Program-made: the position numbers and the translations under genes
Notes under the pieces: generated by a model
The model's database searches: none
Seen by the model: the letters and a program-made list of their open reading frames with translations, nothing else
Told to the model about the DNA's origin: nothing
NCBI GenBank assembly: GCA_011799875.1
Contig: CM022302.1
Location: 301,889,048 to 301,953,047 of the forward strand
Length of the DNA: 64,000 nt
Direction of reading: 5' to 3'
From: Thinopyrum elongatum
Taxonomy: Eukaryota > Streptophyta > Magnoliopsida > Poales > Poaceae
Shown here: in pieces, positions 46,074 through 58,700 of the stretch
Position numbering within the stretch: position 1 is the stretch's first letter
Layout of the letters: every line of letters begins with the position of its first letter

Positions 46074-47236
46074 ATGGCTCGCCTGCAGATCAACTGCGAC
46101 GTCGGCATATTCGTCGCCGGCTCGACTGGTCACCTCGGCTGGGCCGAAGACCAGACTCCTCTTCAGATCATCAAGATCGGACAAATGTCCTCGTCATCAT
46201 CAACTCCGATCTCTATCAAGATCATGGAGGAATCATCCATGGAGCCCGGGGGCTCAACGTCAACATTGTCCTCGGGTGACCATGTTGTTTTTCTATACAG
46301 CGGATTTGTATTTGCTGTTGCCGCATCCTCGAGTGTCGCTTTGAATCCGGACAGGAATCTGGATGAGTTTAGGGCGTGGAGTCCAGCGTCCAGCTCGGAC
46401 GTCCTTTGGAAGATCCAACCGTTGATCGACTGCAGAATTCCTATATCTACCACCCCTCAAAGTTTCAGCTTGATCCGACCGTTCAAACTCCGGGAATGGC
46501 CCAAGGAGTGCGTCAATTTTTGGATCTGTTTTCTGCGCGAAAACGAATCCGACCCGAATTCAACTTTCTTCATGAACGAGATATTGAACATCCTTTTTGA
46601 AGGAAACCTTTTCTAGGGTATTTTGTGTTGTTCTCAAACACGTGCCTACAAATTTTTAGTCTTTCCCGAGGCAATTTTCGCCGTCGTCACGTTGCTCCAC
46701 GGCTGCTGACCTGTGCCAGCATCGACTACATCGTCACTCCATCAAGCCGACGACACCTCCTCGGATCATAACCTTGGCGAGCCGAGCAAGAGTTCGGCAT
46801 TGTGAAGCTGAGCATGAGATCAGCATCATGAAACCCTAACTTGAACAACCCTGAAGCTTCGACTTTGGGATCTCTCTCCAACCCGATCTCGGGATCGGCT
46901 CTTATCTCGCATCCGGCTTCAAGCCTGGATGCGGCCTCTGCGTCCGAAGATCCGAAGTCAATTCCGGCCGGACTCGCCCCTCTTATCCCGGATCTAGCTC
47001 CAAGCCTGGACGCGACTTCGGCGTCCGAACATCAGGAGTCAGCCCTGGCCGGACTCGCCCCTCGCACCATCGTACCGGAGGACGACTTTGAAGAAATCTC
47101 AGATACCAATCCGGCTAAATCTCGCCCTGCTAAACGAGATGCTATATTGGATCCAGACAATAACCACTCCACCGGAATGACATCGGCATTCAGGCCATAT
47201 TTCTTTAATTATTTACTTCACTTAAATTAATTAAGT
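46074..47236 (+). pseudogene. LTR-D coding-like 5' region, unrecognised
   Basis: Two open stretches (46,074-46,616 and 46,841-47,230) starting MARLQINCDVG and MNNPEASTLGS. The second has an internal duplication (SASEDPKSIPAGLAP / SASEHQESALAGLAP). They are placed where gag would be, but I see no gag motif. An intron may follow: CAG splice-acceptor-like sequence at about 47,313. Weak evidence of coding. Confidence 0.3.
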
Positions 47237-47239
47237 AGA

Positions 47240-49440
47240 AGAATTTTTTTTTTTTAAAATATATCATTATCTTTATTTGTTATTACTTTTGGTTTGCATT
47301 TTTTATGTGCACAGGTAAATCGACGTCGACTGGTCTGCGTCGTCTGCTCCAACACTTCGGCTGGACCGGGGGCTTCGCCATCGCTTTATCGACCTACCCG
47401 GGGAGTTCGGCGTCACCAGTCGACCAGCTTCGTCACCTCGGCTGGACCAGGGGCTTTGCCTCACCGCATCAACCGAGCGGCGTCGCCACTTCATCAAGCC
47501 GAGTTCTTTGCTTGGGCACCTGAGAACCGGCTTGGGGGCTGGGATCTCAACCCGCTGCAAGCTCGGCCCACGTCATCAACGCCGAACACATTAACCAGCT
47601 AAGTCGCTTTCATGCTCAAAGTTTTTAAATTTTTAATTTGTGTTCGGTTCGACCATGCTCACATACGTTGTTTGTTAAAAGAAACTCCCTCTACCCATGT
47701 TAACTGGGGGCTCTTAAAATTTATATGAGCCATTCTATAATAAATATTTTTTCTTTCTTCTAAGTCGTTGCAAAGTCTTTTTCCACTACTCCTTTTTCCG
47801 ACGAGAGTGTGTGGTCAATAGCTGGATAGCCTGTTTTCTCTCTAAAGCCACTCGCGTTTAGTTCTCTAAACTGGCCTGAGAAACTCTCCGCCTTCGGGAT
47901 AGGAGGTTGAAGCCGAAGGCTGACCCGCTTGAAGTCTGGAGATCGGATGTATCATGTTAAAGCACGACGGAAGCATAAATTAATTTTAAGACCAATTTTG
48001 GATTGGCACCAAAAAACTTGATTTAGTTCGGGCGTAAGGTTTTTACTGAAGTTTTTTGGTTTTCCAAGCCTATGGCACTTTTAACCTATTTGTGTGTTTC
48101 CGGCATAACTTTCGCAGTGCAACGCCAGACACCTTTACAGCTTCGGCAATATCAACAGTGGGCTGCAACTAGAGCCGAACCCACCGAAAGCCAAGGTAAG
48201 TCATGGAGTCCTCGGCAAAACATTCTCGGATATTGCCTTATATGCATCGGTTTCGAATTGTGTCTTCGGTCAACAGTTGGGTTGCCCGGCTCCTGTGCTT
48301 GCCTCCTACGTTCCGCTTTGTTCGGCTAGGAGTGCAAAGGGAGAACCACTGCGATTGTGCTTCCAGCTCGAATGGTTAAGCGCCTCCGTGGAGAAAGCCA
48401 AAAACTGACTGTCACAATAAGCGTAAACTGGTCAGCGATCCAATGACTGTGTCAAACTACAAATCGATAGAGATCACCCCATGTTAAACGATGGGCCTTT
48501 TATAATTTTGGCTGAAGTGTTACTGGTTTGACCTTGGTTGATGCCGAACACTAACCAGGGGCTAGTAACTGGCCCCGAACTTTAAACTCCTATGACTAAG
48601 TGAAAGTTATAAAGCTTGCATATCTGATTGCCTCGTTTCCGCTAACACAACTGCCTCCGGGCACCGAGACGTCGGCTAAGGGTTGTATTGTTAGTACGGA
48701 AACACCCTGTGTAGCATCTACAAAGGGGTGGAAGCCGACGATGGGCCACTTTTAGGTTATAAACAGTCTCAATGGAGAATTTGCCTTCCGTAATTATCGT
48801 AATAAAGCTATAAATATGCATCAATTTGACTTAAGATTTTGGCCAAGCTGGGTTGCCTGGCTCCTGTGCTTACCCCTACATTCCCGATTGTTCGGCTAGG
48901 CGGTAAAGGGAGCACCTCTGTGATTGTTACTACCGGGTCGTCCGGGTTAGTACCTCAGACTGGGTGAAGCCGAAAGCTAGCCATCTTAAAGAATATAATT
49001 GGTCGGCAATGATGGAAGTGAAAATTTTGGTTCATGATGGACCACAGAGTTCGAGAACTTTCTCCCAACTAAATCCTCAATATTTTCCTCCTACATTGAT
49101 CGGAGTTGAGGTTTCATGATCATGATCAACATGACAGCCTGGGAAAAGGAACCTGTAACGGAACTATTTTTCCCAGAAGATGTTTTATAACATATCTCTC
49201 TGCGTACCTTTGTTTATAAAACCGTATGGCCGGATTTCCTTGTTTGTTGTAAATCTTTGCCCTTATAAAGGCTTTATAAAGTAGGACGAACACTCTTCGG
49301 CTGCTGGCCGAGGAGGTTGAAGCCGATGGTCGGTCAACAAAGTTTTGTACAATACGGATCCGAGCATTAGTGATGTAAAGTACTTTGATACATAGAATCA
49401 TTACACATAAATTGTGCTATACTCCGGACATTGATCCTTA
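47240..49440. repeat. LTR-D interior with degenerate repeats
   Basis: A short pair near 47,327-47,460 repeats CTTCGGCTGGACC... and GGGGCTTYGCC. A longer pair at about 48,282-48,420 and 48,850-48,985 shares GGGTTGCCYGGCTCCTGTGC, GTTCGGCTAGG and AAAGGGAG. No open frame with recognisable content. Confidence 0.55.
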
Positions 49441-50655
49441 ATTCGGCCACCCGTGCCCACATTAAGGCTCGAGGGCTACTGGGCTTCGCGCTTCTCATTT
49501 ACAAATATTAAAGGGGCACATCGATCCCCTGATCCGGTGTTGCCACCCGACCATTGGCTCGGGGGCTACTGCATCGATGATTCAATGCAGACAATTTACA
49601 AAGTGCGAAATAGTTCCCGAGGAGATTATGATCCTCAGGTTGGTCGGCCGCACCCAACCTGAGTCTCGAGGAATATGCACACCACATTTCTATACCTAAG
49701 TATGCTACAGAGCTAGGAGTTGATCCTCAGGCCGATTTTGTGAATCGACCTGAGTCTCAGGGGCTGCTAGGATAACCGGTTTTATGTCATCCTTCAGGTG
49801 CATGCCGGACATTGAGCGGACACACACCTTGAGGGCTACTGGCTATATACCTCGGCAGATAATAAATTGCACAAATCAGAATTAAATTCACAAAAATCAG
49901 CCCACAGCCGAGGTGGTGCACCACCGCGGGAGCAGTCCGGCATAAAGCTTGGATGCAAGTGGCTAGCTCCATAGAGGGCATCTCCGGCATTAAGCTCGGT
50001 TTAACCCTTTTTACTTTTTCAAGACCGAGGTAATCTATGACATCTCGGATATAGTCCGGCATTGGTGCCCGGCTGCGAGATGACACCTCTGATGTAGTCC
50101 GGCGTTGGTGCTCGGCTGTGAGAGGACACCTCGGAAGCAGTCCGGCATAAAGCTCGGCTGCTAGTGGCTGGCTCCATAAAAGAACCTTTTCGGCGTTAAG
50201 CTCGGATAATCCTCCTTCAAAACTTTCAAAGACGAGATACTCTATGCCTCCTAGGATACAGTCCGGTGCTGGAGTTTGGATACGGACTGGCATTGGAGCT
50301 TGGATACAGACTGGCGTTGGAGCTCGGATATAGACTGGCGTTGGAGCTCGGCTGTAAGAGATACCTCGGATGCAGTCTGGTGTTGGAGATCGGATGCAAG
50401 AGGACACTGCCGCACGGGAAACACTTTGAACCCGATGTGTGGCGTAAAAGATAACAAGGCATTGATAAAGGCCGAGAACTTAAAAGACTCCTCGGATTCC
50501 TGACGTATGAAGTTTTCGGATATACCTCGGCAATCCTCAAGATCGGAGATGGGAAGATTTGTTGAACCAGTTTTCAAGACCGATGACCGAAGACGAAGAA
50601 CAGTTCAGAAGAACCGAGGAGCGTCCCCAACTTGAAGACCGGTTCAGGGGGCTAC
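49441..50655. repeat. LTR-D 3' region: PPT-like motifs and tandem repeats
   Basis: PPT-like GGGCTACTG motifs occur at about 49,471, 49,561, 49,760 (GGGGCTGCTAG) and 49,831, besides the true PPT at 50,646-50,655. From about 49,940 to 50,235 a unit of about 205 bases with AGTCCGGCATAAAGCTYGG is repeated. At about 50,280-50,360 units of 27 bases (GACTGGCGTTGGAGCTCGG) repeat three to four times. Frames across these repeats are artefacts. Confidence 0.75.
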
Positions 50656-51138
50656 TGACAGTGTCCTAGACTAGGGGGTACTCACCATGTCATCTCCCGA
50701 CCAGTGGGTCAGGTCGAGGACCCCCATGGCGGTTCACTAATGGGCCAGTTCGGATAGCCGATGACATATACAAGAAGATTCCACAAGACTTGGTGATCAA
50801 GACAAGGACTCCTCTCCACCAACGTAGCCGACTAGGACTCTTGTTATCCTAGGCCTCCGGTACATTATATAAGCTGAGGCCAGGCTCGTTGATAGATAGA
50901 TTATGACATTACTCATCATACCCCTAGGGTTTAGACCACAACATATGATCTCGAGGTAGATCAACTCTGTACCTTGATACTTCATCAATATAAACAAGAG
51001 CAGGACGTAGGGTTTTACCTCCATCAAGAGGGCTCGAACCTGGGTAAAACATTGTCTCCTTCGTTCCTGTTACCATTGATCCAAGAATCCATAGCTTGGG
51101 ACCCCCTACCCCGAGGTCTGCCGGTTTTGACACCGACA
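50656..51138 (+). repeat. LTR-D 3' LTR
   Basis: 483 bp, preceded by CAGGGGGCTAC and followed by the target copy CTGGG. Confidence 0.93.
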
Positions 51139-52815
51139 CTGGGGGCTGGGGCTCCGCCCTCCGGTCCTCTGGTCCGAGGCGAGGCCCGGCGCGGGCTCAC
51201 CCCATCACTTGAAGATGGCGCCAACGCGCGAGCTGCCCGGCTGCCGGCGAGGATCAGCGGCAGAGCCCTTGGGACCGCCCCTGTGATCCGAAGGCCGCCC
51301 CTGAAGAAGGATGCCGGGAATGCAGGCCCAGAGACCCCCAGGGGTGGCCCCGGCTTGGGCGCGGCCGCCTCCGTACGCACGGCCGCACGGCTCGCGAGGT
51401 GTGAGATCACCATGGGACCAGCGCCCTCTAGAGGCGGCGGCTGAGGCACGCTCTTTCCTTCGCCAGAGGGGAACCTGAGGAACAAGAGTTAGAGAAACAT
51501 GATGTGCGAGAATCAAGGAAGGCCGGGTGCTTACTCGTCCGCGGTGATCCACTTCCTCCTCTTCAGGGCCCTTGGGGCAGAGCTATGGCGGCCTCCGAAG
51601 TCCTTCCTCTTCTGGGACTTGGAGGGACCGGGGGACGATGCACTGGGGTCCAACGCGCGGTCTCCTGTGGTGGGGGTAGCGGCCCTATCTCCCAGCGGAC
51701 CGTCTCCTCTGCCACCCGAAGGGACGAAGGTGGGCGCTGAAGGGACGCTGGGCTCGGAATGCCCCCCCCCCCCACCCGCAGCCGCTTGGGGGGCACACGC
51801 CTCAGGACCCCCGGGCCTTGGGCCCACTAGGAGGGTATTGTCGCGAGGCCCCACATGGTCCTTCGGGATCAGCACCCACTCGTCGAAGCGCGGCATCTTC
51901 TGGGCGAAGGCTCCCCCGTTCGGGTAATTGTACAAGGGCTGCCCTCCTGAAGGAAGCACGGCGGGTTCCCCGCCGGTCAGGAGGCGAAGCACCCCGCGCA
52001 GCATGCTGGAAGGGAAAGAAGGCTCCTGGAGTCTCATGGGATCTGCGGGGCCAGAGAAGGCCCACATTGGGCGGGATTGGCCCTGGAGTGGGGCGATGCG
52101 CCGCCGGACGAACTCCCTAAATACCATCACCATCGACACCCCCGCTTTCCTCAAGTCGGCCAGCCTGACCAAGACTTCTCGCTAGCCGCGGATCGGCAAG
52201 TTCCGCGTGGTCCCAGCCGGAGCTCGGCTCCGCCGGTGCCGTCGGAATAAAAAATAGTGGGCTGTACGCGGCGGCGTCGACGTACACCCATTGCTTCCGG
52301 AATCCCTCTGCGTCCGGGTGGAGTGCGATGTTGATACCAGAGCCCGCGGTCGCCTCCACCGCTCGAAGTGACACGCACCCCGAGTGTTGCCCGCCAGTAA
52401 CCATCTGAAGGGAGAAGAAGTGGCGGAGTAGAGCCATGGACGGGGCAATTCCCATGAAGGCCTCGCACGAGAACACGAAGGTGGAGAGGAGAACAACGGA
52501 CCCAGGATCAAGGTGCAGCGCATGGATTTGGTAGTGCGTAAGCACGACATTGAAGAAATCGGAAAACAATGGCAGCAAGCCGGAGAAGAGGGCGTCAAGG
52601 TGAAGGGGGATGTTGGTAGCATCCAGGTCGGTTAACAACCAGGAGGCAGGCCAGATCTTCGTTGCCCCCCAATCATTGGAGTTGGCGCCCATCGCATGCC
52701 GGACCATGTCCAGCCCCTCAAGGTTGATCACGGTTGACCGGCCCAGCGCAGGCTCTGGCCCCGCCGAGGGGTCCGCCACTGTCATACTCTTGCCCCTCTT
52801 CTTCCTGGGAGCCAT
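51139..52815 (-). pseudogene. Gypsy-B antisense gene, 5' part (Transposase_28-type domain)
   Basis: The ATG at 52,815 (MAPRKKRGKSMTVADPS) mirrors MPPRASKGKSKEV in Gypsy-A and is preferred over the longer frame from 52,983. The domain shows LPLFSDFFNVVLTHYQIHAL, ALLRHFFSLQ and, in another frame, FREFVRRRIAPLQGQ, aligning with the Gypsy-A protein (FDFLRRHIAPLQN). A frameshift lies near 52,160-52,180. The first exon ends at 51,535 (GTAAGC donor). The second starts at 51,474 and runs to the LTR-D junction, continuing in frame at 45,540. The whole gene would encode about 985 residues antisense to the element. Function unknown. Confidence 0.75.
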
Positions 52816-53026
52816 GGCGGCAAGGTGGATTGAAGCAGGCGCGGGATCCGGTGAAGAAGGCATGAGCTTGCAGAAGGGGCAGTTGCCGAGGTGGCATTGG
52901 GAAGTAGAGGTGTCCGCGCCCCGTCGGGCGCCACATGTCAAGACTGGCCCACAGGCGGTTGGGGCCTGCAGCACTTCGCCCATGCCCCTTGGCTTCGCCT
53001 CGAAGCCAGCCTGAGCGCCCCTTGGG

Positions 53027-53038
53027 CCCGGGGGCTAC
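53027..53038 (+). other. Gypsy-B polypurine tract
   Basis: CCCGGGGGCTAC just before TGTCGGTG of the 3' LTR. Confidence 0.8.
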
Positions 53039-53882
53039 TGTCGGTGTTCTGGGAGCCAGGGTACCCAGATCTGCCTGCCTGCGGCCCACGGCATGGCTCC
53101 CACGACGGCCTGGTATGGCCCAGCGGCAAGGCCTTCAAGACAAAACGCTCGCGAGGGCCCCGGCCTCGCGAGGCGGATGACACCAAGACCTTCAAGGGAG
53201 CGGCATCCCCAGGTTGCCTCTCGAGGAGCGGAGATTTCTATGCAGGTACCCAGACTCCCGAGGCCGCGTTGACGTGAGCCATGACGACCAAGGCCAGGCG
53301 GGCGCCAGCAAGCGCAGAGGAGGCAGTTTCCCTTTCGGTGCTAAGGGAGCAAGGACAGAAGTAGGTTCCCAAGGAATCCCCCAAAGGTTTCCATTCCTGT
53401 GCAACAAGACCAAGACCACGGGCTCGGCAGGACGGATGTCATCACCAAGCCCACCACCGCGTCACGACCAGAAGCTTTGCAGGAGAAGACCACCTTTCAT
53501 CAGGATTAGATGTACTTCTTGTCCCCTTCCAAATTGGCCGTTGTGGGATCCCTTCCCGCCTAAGTTTTGCGGGAAGAGGACCGAGGCCACTATAAATATA
53601 GGTTAGCCACCACCATAGATGGGATCAGAATCCTTTCCAGCCTATCCACCATATCCCTCGCGAAGTGGTTCATGCACTGTACTGGTTCTTCCTCTGCGCC
53701 TCGTGAGGCCAATCCACCACAAAGCAGGAGTAGGGTTTTACACCAAAAGGTGGCCCGAACCTGGGTAAACTGCCGTGTTCATCTTCTTCCCCGCTCGCGC
53801 GGATCCGTCGAGGCTATGCTGTAGGGTGGCAAGCTTGAGACTTGAGAGGTTGAGATCTTCTCACACGCCCCAGAGTTCGAAC
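53039..53882 (+). repeat. Gypsy-B 3' LTR, part left of Copia-E
   Basis: 844 bp, TGTCGGTGTTCTGGG onward, with ACTATAAATATAGG near 53,587 as TATA. The remaining 33 bases or so (by comparison with 41,834-41,866) lie beyond Copia-E. Confidence 0.92.
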
Positions 53883-55220
53883 TGAAAGTGCTAGTTATCT
53901 ACTAGAGGGGGGGTGAATAGGCGATTTTTATGAAAGTCTTCAAAACATGAGGTCTTTGAAGACAATCAATCAAGTTGAAACTATAATATATGCAGCGTAA
54001 GATAAACTACTCTAGATAGACCATAGTCAAGTAAGCACAGTAATGAAAGCACGAAGACTAATAGCAGCTAGGTAGAACAGATCGGAGTGGAAGACAGAAT
54101 GAAGCCAAACAAGCAATTGTCTTCACACAGTGAAGTCAAACAGATCAGACAACCAAGTAATGACTTCACGAAGACAAACTGAAATGTAAAGAAGGTGGGG
54201 GATAGAACCAGTAGCTTGGTGAAGACAGGGATTTGGTAGACTAGTTCCAGTTGCTGTGACAACTGTACGTCTGGTTAGGGAGGCTGAGATTGAACTCAGA
54301 AGACAACGTCTTCACCTTATTCCCCTTGAGCTAAGGACACCCAGTCCTCGGCCAATCACTCTGGTAAGTCTTCAAGGTAGACTTCCAAACCTTCACAGAC
54401 TCCGTTCACCGGTGATCCACAATGACTCTTGGATCCTCAGAACGTGATGCCTAACCGGCTGGAGGATACACGGTCCTCAAGTGTAACAAGTCTTCAGGTC
54501 ACGCAGACAGAAAGACTTCAGTGATGCCTAACACTCTTTGGCTCTGGGTGTTTTGGGCTTTGTCCTCGCAAGGATCTCTCTCTCAAAGGCTTCGGAGGTG
54601 GGTTGCTCTTCAAACGACAATAGCCATGCACTAACTCTGAGCAGCCACCAATTTATGGTGTAGGGGGTGGGCTATTTATAGCCAGGAGACAACCCGACAT
54701 GATATGTCCAAAATGACCCTGAGTCACTTAGGAACCGACATGTGTCCAATGGTCGGATTTCACACACATGTGGCAGCTGGGCTTGGGCTACAAGCAAAGC
54801 TGACTCATCCAACTCTGGATAAGATTTGCTCTCATTGTCTTCGCTCGAAGACATAGGATTTGGGTTGAGCATCACGTCAGTCTTCTGACTTTGTTCACTT
54901 GGATCCCACTTAACAGTTCGGTGGTTCCTATGACTCAATGAAGAAGAAAAGGAAACTACGAAAGAAACTATGTCTTCGCACTCCATAGTCTTCGAGTGAA
55001 TGTCTTCGTATGTCATTATCTTCTACGTGAATGTCTTCACGAACCACCATTGTCTTCAATGTCTTCATACATTTTTAGGGGTCATCTCTGGTAGGAAAAC
55101 CGAATCAATGAGGGACTTCTACCTGTGTTATCCTGCATTCTCACAAACACATTACTCCCTCAACCATGTTTGTCGTCAATACTCCAAAACCAACTAGGGG
55201 TGGCACTAGATGCACTTACA
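53883..55220 (-). repeat. Copia-E 3' LTR
   Basis: 1,338 bp. On - it starts TGTAAGTGCATCTAGTGCC and ends TAGCACTTTCA. TATAAATA on - at 54,673-54,680. Twenty GAAGAC or GTCTTC hexamers by my count. Confidence 0.88.
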
Positions 55221-55237
55221 ATCTCCCCCTTTTTGGT
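55221..55237 (-). other. Copia-E polypurine tract
   Basis: AAAAAGGGGGAGAT on - immediately before the LTR. Further purine-rich tracts at about 55,326-55,340 (CAGGGGGAG) and 55,660-55,677 (AAAAGAGGGAGAAG) recall the multiple PPTs described for Sireviruses. Confidence 0.75.
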
Positions 55238-55733
55238 GATTGATGACAAACTGGTTGAAGTTTTCAACGGGGATAAAAATATGTGTAAGTTAAAGAATGC
55301 GGTCATTGGCTTCATGAAGATGAAGGGGCTCCCCCTGAAGAAGTGCACATAAGTATTTTGCCTTTGAATGCAAAAGCACATGGCAGGTTCTTCTTTGTGG
55401 AGATCTCCCTTACTTCATGAAGACAATTCATCGTGCATACAAAAATGTAATGAAGATAATGGCATGCACAATGAGAAATGGGCGTGTGCAGTATGCGGAA
55501 TTTATCATCGCAATAAAAGGTAGCATCAAAAGTGGCAGATGACCATCGAGGTGTAAGGGTTACAACTCAAAACCAACAGTTCAAGAACGAGAGTTGTAAA
55601 ACTTAGCAAAAATAAGCACCCGACCCATATAGACCTGCTTGAAGACTATCAACTCATAAGCTTCTCCCTCTTTTGTCAGGAATGACCAAAAAGGAGTGAA
55701 GACATAGAGTGTCTAAGCGTTCCCAGGCGGTGT

Positions 55734-58700
55734 TCATGTAGATGTTGGGGCAGCAGGGTCGACAGTGGAGTTGGGCGGTGCAGAGGGGCCTGATGTAGAA
55801 TCCTGATGCAGTGAAGCCATAGCTGGTGAAGTGGCGTCATCTTATTCATCAATGACTCGCGCAACAACAGTTGGAGCCGAAGATGAATAATCAGAATCTT
55901 CAATGGAAGGAGTTGGATGCCAACTTGCTGACTGTGGAGGCATGGAGTCAAACTTGAAGCATTCAGTGAAGCCATCTGCTTGAAGATCGTCTTCAGAACA
56001 GAGCATTGTGAGGCTCTTCCAGGCACGCCGATAGGCTTCATGAGCAATGAACGAGTTCTTGGTTGCAAGGTTGCGTATGCGATTGACACCCACTAGGAGA
56101 CTTTGCATCTGGCGCTGCATCCAGTCATGGTGCCTATCCTATTTTTGATGAAGTGATACAAGAAGCTCTCTGTCTTTCAGAACTCGAGCACGCTTCTGAG
56201 GCCTTTGGGCAACTGTGCTGGCTGTGGCATCAGTGTTGGCACGATGCAGCAGCCGAAGCTGACCGGCAAGAGGACCAGCAATAGTAGTGGCTGGGTTTGG
56301 CACATGAATCCCTTCAAGTGGTTGAGTGAAGCTTTGGAAGGCAGCATTGTCTTCGCGAACAGGCTCCTTTGCAGGCTCAGGATATATGGCTTCATGGGAC
56401 ATATCCACTTCAGGCAGAAAGACAACGTGGTTGCGCGCTGAAGCTTGATTGTTGATGGTGGAGTGAAGCTTAATCAGCCGCATGGCCCATGGAGCATAGA
56501 ATTTGAGGCCAAACAGATCAATGCCTGAAGCTGCCAACTGGCGAATGAAGAAGTCTTGAGTATTGAATCTGATGCCATTGATGATGTAGAAGACCAATGT
56601 CTTCATAGTGCCTTCAATCTTGGCTTGAGGAGAATACCCCTTAATTGGCCATAGAGTATGCCTCAGTATGTGATAGATAGTGCGGGGCAGATAGTCGAGG
56701 TCATTGACATAGAACTCCTTGGGGTATTTAGCATCAACTGGCAATGGCTTCATCATGCTGAGCATTTGCCTCATGTTGGGCTCAGGCTTATGGAAGATGC
56801 TCTGCAAATCTTGTTCATAGTGCTGACAACCTGGTTCATACAGATCACCAAGAGTGGGCAGGGAAGTTAGCTCAATGATGTCTTGAGCTTTGGCTTCGTG
56901 ATGTACATCACCTGACATCCACTCAAGGACCCATGTCTTCGGATCCCTGTTGTAGCCTGATATATGGAGAGTGGCAAAGAATTGCAGCTGTAGTTCTTCA
57001 TTCCAATGCTCCTTGTTGATGACAAATGGGAGCAAGCCAACTTCACGGAAGCAGTCAAGAGCTTCCTCAAGGCAGGGGAGTCCAGCAATGGCATCGCAGC
57101 ACAGGCGCTTGTGGGGAAAGATCCTGTCCTGGTTGTATAAGATGCAAGAGTAATAGCTTCGTTGCTGGTGGCTCTAGAACCTATCAGAGGAGATCTTTGG
57201 CTTCTTGTATGGATTCTTGGCCGAGTCAAAGAATGTGTTGTGCTCTCTGAAGCTGAGCACACTGAAGGAGCCTTGTGTGGTAACGGCACTTGGAAGCCTT
57301 GGCAGCCTGGGCTTTGGCTTCTGCGTTTGAGGCCTCTGCTCCACATGATAGTCTTATTGAGGACCAGGAGCAGCTGGAGGCGTCAGGATGGGCCACTTGA
57401 CAGTCACAAGCTCACCATGATTGAACGCCCATTCCATAGTGTGAGGTACAGGAGGAGCAGCAGCCACATCCGAGGTGGATGGTTGCACAATGTCTTCAGT
57501 GGCACCATTGGTTTCGGGCTGCACATTATCTTCAGCCATGACAACGTCATTGGCTTCATCAGTGGTGGTATTGGCAGCCGTATTTGCTGCAACTTCAGTG
57601 GCTTTAGGAATTGGGGGGTCTGGCACAATCACATCTTCATTCACAACTGATACAGTGGTAGGGGGAATAACTTCACGTTCTTCTTCTTTTTCATCGGCTG
57701 ATGCAGCCGGAATATCTTCACCCTCTTTGACTTCAGACTCTTGAGTAGTGACTGAAGGGATGGCTTCAGGGAACACTTGATGTGCTACTGAGCTTGTGGC
57801 TTGCCCATCCTCTTCAGGTATATTTGACATGGAGACCGAGGGCCTAGGGCCTCTGCGAAGCCTTCGGAAAGATGGCAACGCCTTTGATGAGGGAGTGGTC
57901 TTCTCCATGTCTTCAGGAGTGTCTTGCGGGGTCTCAATCACGGGTGTAGTGACTTGAGCCGGTGGTGTGCGAGGTATGACTTCATGCAACGGGAAGTTGG
58001 GGTGTTGCTCTTCCCAGAACTCATCATGTGCGATTGGCGTCGTGGGACCGCCAATGCTTATCTATTCACTGCTTGATGGAGCAGGCGATGATACCGGCTT
58101 GGGCATAATCTGGGGAAACTGAGGAAGGACTTCATCATCATCAACATTGTCTTCATGACCAATGTCTTCAGCTGCGGTGAAGTCAGCAGCTGCAATATCT
58201 TCAAACAATTGAGCCTCTGTGGTAGCAGGCTCATGAACAACCAGACGTCGCTTACAGGTGGAGGATGCAGGAAGGGCAACTGAAATGGGTTCCACAATAT
58301 CAATGGTTCTTCAGGTGCAGCATGATATTTGCGAGAAGACTTTGAAGTCTTAGTCTTCAACTTCTTCTTAGTTGGAGCAGCATCAGAAGCATCATGATGT
58401 TTTCACTTCTTGGCTTCAGCTTCAGCCTGCTTAATCCTCTTCTGCTCAGATGCAGCTGAAGGGACCTTTGGCTTCGAGCCAGTCATGCTGGCAGGGAAGA
58501 CAATGCTTGGTCTTTCCTGCCTTGGAGCTTCGGTTTCAGCTTCAGCGGGCTTCTTTTTCTTAGTGGCCAATCGGGGGTCAATTCCAGGACGTCCAAGGGC
58601 CTTTCTCTCCATGGCTTCATTGTGAGCCTGTACACATTTCTTTGCATAGTACTTGAGATGCTCTCGAGATCCTTTGGCTTCTTCGCAACGCTTATGGAAT

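Larger units (their letters stand above)
45545..51138 (+). mobile_element. LTR-D: small non-autonomous LTR retrotransposon
   Basis: Two 483-bp LTRs of identical length (45,545-46,027 and 50,656-51,138), TGACRGTGTCC to ACAYYGACA. Target duplication CCGGG/CTGGG (45,540-45,544 and 51,139-51,143, one mismatch). PBS TTGGTGCTTTCATTG at 46,028; PPT CAGGGGGCTAC before 50,656. TATA in the LTR (TATATAAG at 50,867). No gag-pol domain in 4.6 kb. It interrupts a coding exon of the Gypsy-B antisense gene. Confidence 0.92.
41502..53882 (+). mobile_element. Gypsy-B: non-autonomous gypsy element with antisense gene
   Basis: 5' LTR remnant 41,502-41,866, PBS TTTGGCGGGCCAGG at 41,867, PPT just before 53,039, 3' LTR 53,039-53,882 (cut by Copia-E). 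Comparable LTR parts differ at roughly 7% by eye, the largest LTR divergence I tallied here. Only a gag relic and an antisense gene are present, with no pol. LTR-D is nested in the antisense gene. Confidence 0.88.

Noticed and set aside
49787..50577. Frames with repeated RAPTPVYI / ELQRQSVS peptides
   Set aside because: Translation of the 27-bp tandem repeats of LTR-D in several frames at once.
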